A stretch of DNA of 64,000 bases from Adenophora triphylla var. japonica (lineage: Eukaryota; Streptophyta; Magnoliopsida; Asterales; Campanulaceae), in the NCBI GenBank assembly GCA_022495995.1, contig JAFEMH010002093.1, positions 248,001 through 312,000 of the forward strand, in the 5' to 3' direction. This document shows positions 56,581 to 64,000 of this stretch, one piece after another. The notes under the pieces are model-generated. The model saw nothing but the letters and a program-made list of their open reading frames with translations. It ran no database searches and was not told the origin of the DNA. Numbering within the stretch: position 1 is the first letter of the stretch; every line of letters begins with the position of its first letter. A program made the position numbers and the translations under genes.

Positions 56581-57238
56581 TTAGGCTACGTTTGGTACGC
56601 AGTATTAATCATGAGGATAGGATAAATAATCTTGATAATTTTTAGAATGGTGTTTGGTACAAAATATGGTTCTGGATTATTAAGACCCCTTGTCATGATT
56701 AACCACCTAATACCCTCATTAATTATCCTGTTGGATAGGAGGTATTAATAAGGAGGGTATTAAAACGAATGAGGATTATTTTTTTTGGACAATAGTGCGC
56801 TCTAATGTGTGTAGTCAAACGGGAGACAATCCCATTTATTTTGGTGTTCAATAAACCAAATTTAACTGGCTTCTCTTATACATGTATAAATTTAAATTTC
56901 GTAAATAACCTCATTTTCTTATAAAGTTTAACTCTCTTTCATAAAGTTAAACAAAAAATATATTTTAATTTATCCGGTAGAAGTATCCTCAATAAAAAGA
57001 CGGAGTAGAATTTTTACCTATTAAACATAATTTCCTAAAGATTTGTTAGGGGAAATGTTGGAAAATAAATAATAACTTTGTGTCAAGGCATAATTTAAGG
57101 GTGTTAGTCCTATTCATACCAAACAAATAATTATTTTCGAGATTAGAATTATTAATACCTTCACTTATAATGAGGGGATTATTAATCATCACATTATTAA
57201 TATTTCTAACTCTTATCCGGCTACCAAACGAGCCATTA
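56581..57238. mobile_element. MITE, PIF/Harbinger (Tourist)-like
   Basis: Ends are GGCTACGTTTGGTACGC (56584) and CGGCTACCAAACGAGCC (57234), imperfect inverted repeats of about 17 bp. They are flanked by TTA on the left and ATTA on the right, fitting the TTA/TAA target of this group. Internal sequence is AT-rich with GGTATTAATAAGGAGGG-type inverted repeats and has no transposase. Confidence 0.62.
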
Positions 57239-57835
57239 GGAATTAAGATGCATCGAGATAGGTCTAAAAGGTTTCTTGGACTAAGTAAAGGCATGTTCAT
57301 AAACAAAGTATTCCGGAGATCCAATATGCAAGATTCCAACAGAGGATTTTTGCGAGTATCGCAAGGTGTACGACTTACTAAGACTATAAATCCTAAGACT
57401 CACGAAGAGATAGACAAAATGGAAAGTATTCCCTATGCTTCGGTTGTGGGTTCCATTATATATGTTATGTCATACACGAGGCCAAATGTCTCGTATGTTC
57501 TGAGCATGACGAGTAGATATTAAGCAAATCCCGGAGAGAATCACTAGATTGCAGTAAAGACCATTCTCAAGTACTTGAGACGAACAACAAATTCGTTTAT
57601 GGTCGACGGAGGAGAAGAAGGATTGGTAATTAGAGAATATTTCAATGCTAGTTTCCAAAGTGATTGATCAAATATCTCAATCAGGCTATGTGATTTTCTT
57701 AAATAGAGGAGTTGAATGTTGTAAGAGCTACAAGTATGAAATAGTAGCTGATTCGATAGTTCGAATATATAGCGATTTCTGACGGAGCAGCCAAAGAAGT
57801 TGTTTGGATCAAGAACTTCATAAAGGAACTTGGGG
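57239..57835 (+). pseudogene. pol: Tork-like copia RT/RNase H fragment
   Basis: The frame reads LGIKMHRDRSKRFLGLSKGMF, MQDSNRGFLRVSQGVRL, INPKTHEEIDKMESIPYASV and SYTRPNVSYVLSMTSRY, then a stop, then VKTILKYLRRT and diverged RNase H with FNASFQSD. It matches the same region of the Tork-like element at 18400-18900 but is much more decayed. It has no LTRs; it is an isolated relic next to the MITE. Confidence 0.78.
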
Positions 57836-58107
57836 TTGTTTATAGCATTCATTGATAGAATATGGTTGTTTACCCACAAAAATTTCCATGGGTAATTCGA
57901 CAATTCTGTGGGTAACAATGATTTACTGACGGAATATATCTGTAGGAGTAGGAGGTCTGTGGGTAAATTTTTGTTCGTAATATGTCTGTGGGTACAGAAA
58001 CCAGCACAAGCACACCAAATCCTGTACTAAGAAAGTATTAATTTTAATATTATGAAGTTCAGCATTTGGACTTAAGATAGATATTTCACATTGAATAAAA
58101 GATCAGT
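57836..58107. other. Unassigned stretch
   Basis: No gene. CTGTGGGTAA-type phrases recur four times (about 57893, 57957, 57985 and inverted at 57866), perhaps the subterminal part of a decayed DNA transposon. Confidence 0.3.
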
Positions 58108-58920
58108 CTCTTATTTAGGGGTGTAAGTGGTTCGATTCAAATCGCAGTTTGAAATCGAACCGAACCAAATCATGCGATTTGGTTTGGTTTTTAAGTCTAA
58201 ATGGTTCGGTTCGGTCTCAATTTTTGGCAAACCACATGGTTCGGTTTGGTTTGTGGTCTAACCCTCCCAGACCAAACCAAACCAAACCGAACCAAACCAA
58301 ACCAAACCGCAGTTTGAAATCGAACCACCAAACCAAACCACATTACATAAACTAATCATAACCCCAATTTTGTATCTTATTTAATATTTTCGTATATTTA
58401 TTAAAATTTATTGTTACATCAATAAAAAAACCTATATTACATAGACTAATCCTAACCCCCGTTATGTATCTTATTTAATATTAATTTTATCATTTGTTAT
58501 CGTCATTGCGACACATAAATAACTAAGTTCCTTTCCACGATCGAAGATTGTAAACTGTTTTTCTTCCTTCGGCCTCTTTCTTCCTCTAGTCTCTCTCTTC
58601 CTCTAACTTTCATCACACCCGCATTTTTTGCTCTTCCTCTGAGATCACATAAAATTTAAGCAATATAAAAATAAGTTTCGATCTGAATCGTGGTTTGAAA
58701 CGTAGTACAAATCATGGTTTGATCCACGGTTTGTACCGCGGTTTGAACCACATTATTGAACCGTGATTTGAAACAAACCGAATCAAACCATAGCAGTTTG
58801 GTTTGGTTCGGTTTGAATATTTTCATGGTTCGATTCGATTTGAAATTTTTCTGAACCGATGATTAGTAGTTCGGTCCGTAAATTCTCTCAAACCGAACCA
58901 TTTACACCCCTACTCTTATT
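58108..58920. mobile_element. Non-autonomous hAT element (MITE) with 8-bp TSD
   Basis: The element is 58116-58912. Ends are TAGGGGTGTAAGTGGTTCG and CGAACCATTTACACCCCTA. The flanks CTCTTATT (58108-58115) and CTCTTATT (58913-58920) are a perfect 8-bp duplication. The interior is full of AACCAAACC/GGTTTGGTTCGG runs. No transposase is present. Confidence 0.88.
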
Positions 58921-59784
58921 TGAATTATAATTCAGACTGCAATTGATACTAATATTAGATCCTTAACCAAGTTCATATCAAACACATGGCCTAGAGGCTT
59001 GAACTATGACATTGTTAAAACAAAGTCTATATAAAAGATAGAAAACAAACATTAATCACACAATACAATATTGTATATGTTTCATCAATTTGGCTACGTT
59101 TACGGGAGGAGAGAGAGAATATTATTATCAACCGAAAATCAACAGATTACATTCTATAATATAGTGCACGAATTCTCGATCACAAGAATTCCTGGTTGTT
59201 CAAACCCTAGATATAGAAAACAGATGAGCGAGAGAACTCAAAACCCTAAGATTATTGATATGCGTATCACACTCGAATTATATCAATTCTGTTAGGGAAT
59301 ATGGGGTATTTATACTGCCTACTTCTACTACAGGGTTTTCAAACCTTGCTCTGCAAGGCCCAAATTGAGTTAGGACGCGATCACTCTCTTTTTTCGGGGG
59401 GGTTGGGGGCGGTCGCTCTCCCATGGCGCGCTACAGCCCTCTTTCTCCAAAACATGGTGCGGTCGCCCCCGGTGATGTCACAAAAATTACTCAGATTTGC
59501 TTGTTTAATCTCCTAATTGAGAAGTCTCCGACTTAGATGTCACCAAACCCAAGAGACATAATATTATGCTAATTATAGTGCATAACTATTTTAAGAGCCA
59601 TATATTTATATTCAATGCTACATACACAGGCTACATAAAAGCTACGAGTAATTGTTTGGCTTTTACTTAAAGACTTAAACTGCAACTGATTCTTTACTTG
59701 AGCAAATTAAAAGCCGTAAACATGGGTATTCGACCCAAGGCCTTGAATAATGACGTGTTACGTACTCATTGGCAATAAAACATA
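58921..59784. other. Unassigned sequence, possibly a decayed LTR on the minus strand
   Basis: No coding frame is convincing. The minus strand has CAGTATAAATACCCC near 59306-59320. A GC-rich stretch with GCGATCAC, GGCGGTCGC, GGCGCGC and GCGGTCGCC at 59367-59476 resembles the palindromic phrases of the neighbouring retroelements. Ends and TSD were not found. Confidence 0.3.
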
Positions 59785-60019
59785 CTCCCTCCGCCCCATG
59801 ATAACGTAGAGAGTTTGACTTTTTATGAAGTTTGATCATACAATAACGAGAAATTAGAATATTTTAATAAAATTTTAAAAATTGTTATTGATTTATTACT
59901 AACAACACTAACAATTAAAAGTTTTAAAATTTAATTATAATATATCAATTTATCATAATTGTATGATCAAATTTAAAAAAAAATCAAACTGTCTACATTA
60001 TCATGAGAAGGAGGGATTA
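59783..60019. mobile_element. Stowaway-like MITE 1
   Basis: The element is 59785-60017 with TA duplications. It begins CTCCCTCCGCCCCATGATAA and ends TTATCATGAGAAGGAGGGAT. Inverted similarity extends about 60 bases on each side (GTTTGATCATACAAT at both). Confidence 0.82.
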
Positions 60020-60077
60020 CATTATATCTCTATTAAACCCAGCTTATAATGATCATGATTACGAAACTAGTACAATA

Positions 60078-60382
60078 TACTCCCTCCGTCCCATTAAGCT
60101 TAAGAAGATTCCATTTTGCGCGGGAATTAAGGAATATTATTATAGTATTAGGAGAGAGAATGAGTGGAAAAAGTGTTGTGAGTGTAAAAAATTAAATAGG
60201 AGAGAGAATGAGTGGAGGGAATAGTAAATTATAATGTGTTGTGAGTATTAAAATAATGTAGGAGAGAGAATGAGTGGAGAGAATAGTGATTTAAGGTTTC
60301 CTTTTTGGGATTTCTTAAGAGTTATGGGACGCCCAAAATAGAAAATTTTCTTAAGACTTATGGGACAGAGGGAGAGGGAGTA
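60078..60382. mobile_element. Stowaway-like MITE 2
   Basis: The element is 60080-60380 with TA duplications. It begins CTCCCTCCGTCCCATTAAGC and ends CTTATGGGACAGAGGGAGAG…GAG. Three copies of a ~70 bp AGGAGAGAGAATGAGTGGA repeat fill the middle (60150-60280). Confidence 0.82.
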
Positions 60383-60819
60383 GATCATAAGCTACTTTTC
60401 TCCTTTTACCCCTTTGTAAGCTTTGTATTTGTATGGGCTTGTGTTTGTGAGCTCCTTGGTAAGATGATTGGTAAGAGGAGGAAAATTGAAGCTATGCTAA
60501 AGTTTTGAATGCGAAGTACTACCGGAGAAACAATGCCACATTCCTAGGCCTTACTTGTGTCCAAAGAAAAAAATAAATTAATGTAGAAAGAAAATACATG
60601 ATTAAAAGTTTCATAGATATTACAATTAATAGAAAAATGAAAAAAGGTATGAGACAATTTTTTTCCCTCTCTCTGATTTCCATTTCATTTCCACTATAAC
60701 CAAAAATGCAAAAAGAACATTATTGCAGGAAATCCTTTTGGAAAGAATTGAAGTTCCCCGGACCTTACAAGATTAATAGCCATGTTGAACGGATTACAAA
60801 CATCAAACATCTCAATCTA
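60383..60819. other. Unassigned stretch
   Basis: No gene or repeat recognised. Two short frames start in it but have no support. Confidence 0.3.
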
Positions 60820-62291
60820 TTTTATTATTGGGTTAATGACAATTTAGGGTCTGTAGTATAGGGGCAGTACCACATTGGGGCCAGAAGTCGGAAAACTATC
60901 AATTTGGAGCCCGAATTTACAATTTTGGTCAATTTGGGGCTTTTTGACGAAAAACGTTAAAAAACCCCGTTAAGTGATCATGTGCGAGACATGTGACATT
61001 CAGTGAGTGAGGGTATTTTGGTCATTTCGCGTTCAGCCCATACTTCAGGCCCTAAATTGACATTTTTCCTATAAAATAATAAATAAAAATATTTAGTTTT
61101 TTTTTTACAAAAAATAATTAATAAATTATCCAATTTATAAAATATTTTTTTGAAACATTAATAAATTATTTTAAAAGTAAAACAACTACACCCATCTTCT
61201 TCCCTACTTCCTCTCACCATTATCAAATTTTTCTCATTCTAAACAAACCCATAAAGAAAAAATCACAAATCCACCCCTCCACTTCCCCTTCTCTCTCCAC
61301 CACAGCCCTTCCCCACCCATTTAGAGTCATCTTAATTGCTTGGAAAAAAAAACCTCACATTATCTTCACCTGCAATTTTTTTTCATCAAAATTCACTCCC
61401 CACCGGCAACTTCAAGTTGATTCGACGGTGGCTTTGGTCGACCCTACATCTTCCGATGAGCAACGCCGCCTTTTATGGTGATACCTCTGTTTTTCTCGTC
61501 GGTGTCAATTGCTAGGATTGTCGTATCCTCTCTCTTAGATCTGAGATTTTGAGATTATTGGTTTGAATTTGTGAAAGTGGTGTGTTGATTTGGCGTTGAT
61601 AGTGGGTGGTGATGGCTGTAATGGTGGGTGCGGTAGTACTAACGGTGATTTTCTAAAGGGATTGGAGGAAGGGACATTAAAATAAAGACTTTGATTTAGA
61701 ATGAATTGAAAATTAAGGGATAAATTAAAAATAAATTATATTTCTTAATTAACAATATCATTGAGAAAAATTAGTGAGATAAATATTTTATAAATGAATT
61801 TAAAATATTAAAATCATTGAAAAAATTGAATCAAAATCATTAATTATTTGAGAAAGTATTTATAATTAATTAAGTATTTTTATTATATTTTCTCTATTTT
61901 CATAAACAAAATTATTCAATTTTTAGATTTAAAATTAATTGTTATTATAAATTATTTTTATTATCTTTATTTTTTCAATAACTTAAATTTACTAATTATT
62001 TTTTGTAAAAAAAAAAAACTAAATATTTTTATTTATTATTTTATAGAAAAAATGTCAATTTAGGGCCTGAAGTTTGGGTTGAATGCGAAATGATCAAAAT
62101 GCCCTCACTGAATGTCACATGCCTCGCACATGGTCACTTAACGGGGTTTTTTTAACGTTTTCCGTCAAAAAGCCCCAAATTGATCAAAATTGTAAATTCG
62201 GGCCCTAAATTGATAGTTTTCCGAATTCAGGCCCCAATGTGGTACTGCCCCTATACTACAGACCCTAAATTGTCATTAACCTTTTATTATT
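60820..62291. mobile_element. Mutator-like element (MULE) with long terminal inverted repeats
   Basis: The element is 60830-62281, flanked by TTTTATTATT on both sides (60820-60829 and 62282-62291). The terminal inverted repeats are about 290 bp and nearly identical (start GGGTTAATGACAATTTAGGG, end CCCTAAATTGTCATTAACC). Between them, 61180-61690 is GC-richer, with a CT-rich leader-like part (61190-61330) and an ATGAGCAACGCC at 61457. No transposase is present. It looks like a non-autonomous or gene-capturing MULE. Confidence 0.8.
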
Positions 62292-62698
62292 TTATTTTAT
62301 TACTGAAAAGTAATCCCAAGACCCAAGCAACCAAAAAAAAAATAAAAAAAAGGACTTCCATTAAATCATGTGTGTAAATTTAAAGAATATGCTCATGGAT
62401 TCAGTATGAAGAATAACATTGACTTATAATAGTAAATGAGAAGTAATACACACAGAGACGAGCACACATACACAATCACAACTTTTTTTAGACGATGACC
62501 CGGCCAGCCAGAGGCAAGGAGAGGGATAGAACCATATACCTCATTCATTCGGGGACACACAATCACACTTGAATAATCCACATATGCAACCAAAAAAAGT
62601 CAAACCTAAATATAACAAAAAATCCTTTTAAACTCCTAACTATCATCTGCCATTATTAACAGCTTTTAGCTCCATATCCTCTGCGATTAAGTTCCAAT
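62292..62698. other. Unassigned stretch
   Basis: No gene or repeat recognised. Confidence 0.3.
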
Positions 62699-62880
62699 TA
62701 CTCCCTCCGTCCCTAAAAAATTGTTCTGTTGTACATTTTGCAATTATTAAGGAAAAGCTTCACCTTTTTGTACTTTAGTAGATTTGCACTAACATTCATG
62801 CCTAAGTTTAAAAATGAAACATACTTTTTGGGACAAGTCAAAATGACAAATGGGACAATCTTTCATGAACGGAGGGAGTA
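62699..62880. mobile_element. Stowaway-like MITE 3
   Basis: The element is 62701-62878 with TA on both sides. It begins CTCCCTCCGTCCCTAAAAAA and ends CATGAACGGAGGGAG. Confidence 0.85.
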
Positions 62881-63102
62881 TAACATATTAATATCCTCAA
62901 CAAAACTCAAACCTACGTACCGATTACAATACTAAATCCTTTTTCGACATTCACAAAATACAACATTTAATCTTGAACAATATAAACCGAGATATGAACA
63001 TGGGCTTGTCCGGGTAAGGCCCAAGTGAAGTAGGCCCTAAACATAATCCATCAAGTCTCAGTTACGAGGGAAAGTTTGGTCTTCCTCGTACTCCCTATCT
63101 CT
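62881..63102. other. Unassigned stretch
   Basis: No gene or repeat recognised. Confidence 0.3.
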
Positions 63103-64000
63103 GATGAGTGAGTTTTACACTCATCCATTGACTACTTTATGAACTTATTATTTGCTTAATCCTTGAGTTTGGTGTGTTTTAATGAATATTTTAGTATTTT
63201 TTAGTTTTCAGTGGTGCAATTGAAGAATTGAGGAAATTGAAAGCGTTTTGTGAATAAATCAAGGGTTAAAATGGAGCTGTGTAATTATGGGACGCGAATC
63301 GAATACTAGGTGGCACAAAATAAAGACCAAGGCAATTGCAAGTGGCCAGCCATGTTGGTAGGACTTCAGCCATGTTGGTAGGACTTCAGTTGAGCCAAGT
63401 GATGAAGCTGGGCCAAGGCAGTTGGGCCAAATGATGAAGCCTGGCTGAAGGAAAAGGGAAGAAAATGGCCACAATTGCCTGTTGACATGGGCGGTCGCTC
63501 AAGGGCGATGTGGGCGACCGCGCATGAGAGTAAGTTTTGAAGCCAAATCCTTCTGTTGTCATGGGCGACCGCTGAGGATTGATGTGGGCGATCGCCCACG
63601 CTGGGCGAACGGAGTGGGCCTGGCTGCTGGGACTGTTTGTGTTTTAAAGCTTATGATTATGTAACACTCAGCTGGGGGTAATTTAAGGAGGGCATTATCC
63701 CTATTTTTTTTTAAGACACCAATCTTTTCAGTTTTTTTATTATGAACTTTATGAATCATCTCTTCCATAGCTTTTTCTTCTTCTTCTAATTTTCTTGGTG
63801 TTCTTGAATGGATAGCTAAACAATTTAATTCTTGGAATTGGAGGTAACAATTTATGTTTTGAGTTTTATTTTTCATCTTTATCATTGTATTACTTGGGAT
63901 TATCAAGTAGCTTTTAAATGGAATTTTAGAATATTTATGCTGATCACATATTTGTTCTTGAATAATTTAGAATTTCAATTGTGAAACGCCAAATTTACAA
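63103..64000 (+). repeat. LTR-like sequence running off the right edge
   Basis: Starts TGATGAGTGAGTTTTACACTCATC, the style of some plant Ty3 LTRs, and later has GGATAGCTAAACAATTTAATTC…GGAGGTAAC as seen near LTR ends. No partner is present and the right end is outside. It includes a 22 bp tandem duplication (AGCCATGTTGGTAGGACTTC, 63349-63390) and GC-rich GGGCGGTCGC/GGGCGACCGC/GGGCGATCGCCC phrases at 63489-63605. Classification is tentative. Confidence 0.35.

Overview
The window is plant nuclear DNA made almost entirely of transposable elements. The organism is an angiosperm, probably a eudicot. The evidence is Tat-lineage Ty3 elements with a second RNase H, a Sirevirus-type Ty1/copia element, a plant mobile domain gene, and Stowaway, hAT, PIF and MULE-type elements in the right flank. 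I found no convincing host gene, rRNA, tRNA or CRISPR array.

Positions 1-55839 form one nested block. The oldest layer is a + strand Sirevirus-like copia element seen in two pieces (10283-12162 and 51663-55839). They hold the end of pol, a long 3' ORF, repeated polypurine motifs and the 3' LTR. Two Ty3 elements interrupt it. Ty3-L (1-10282, - strand) runs off the left edge. Ty3-O (12163-51662, + strand) has two LTRs and a GGCAC direct repeat at its target. Ty3-O is itself split by a Tork-like copia element (16547-24782, - strand, TSD CAGAG) and by a second Tat-lineage element, Ty3-I (26170-41988, - strand, in the RT/RNase H coding region). Removing the two inserts gives Ty3-O a length of about 15.4 kb.

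All three Ty3 elements share one layout: LTR, a primer site matching the 3' end of tRNA-Arg, a long repeat-rich leader, gag, protease, RT, RNase H, an extra archaeal-type RNase H, integrase, a conserved non-coding block, an ORF on the opposite strand, tandem repeats, polypurine tract and LTR. The opposite-strand ORF resembles DUF7745 proteins and occurs in all three. Ty3-O also carries a plant mobile domain gene on that strand. It has three phase-compatible introns and a predicted product of about 604 residues. Because the gene is antisense to the element's genomic RNA, its introns would not be spliced out during retrotransposition. This is the most interesting system in the window.

Positions 55840-64000 hold a (TA)n tract, a PIF/Harbinger-like MITE, a decayed copia RT fragment, an 8-bp-TSD hAT MITE, three Stowaway MITEs, a 1.45 kb MULE with long inverted repeats and a gene-like centre, and LTR-like sequence at the right edge. 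A short palindromic motif, TGTCGCGTGACA and variants, recurs in the LTRs and non-coding parts of unrelated elements here. It is the second observation worth following up.
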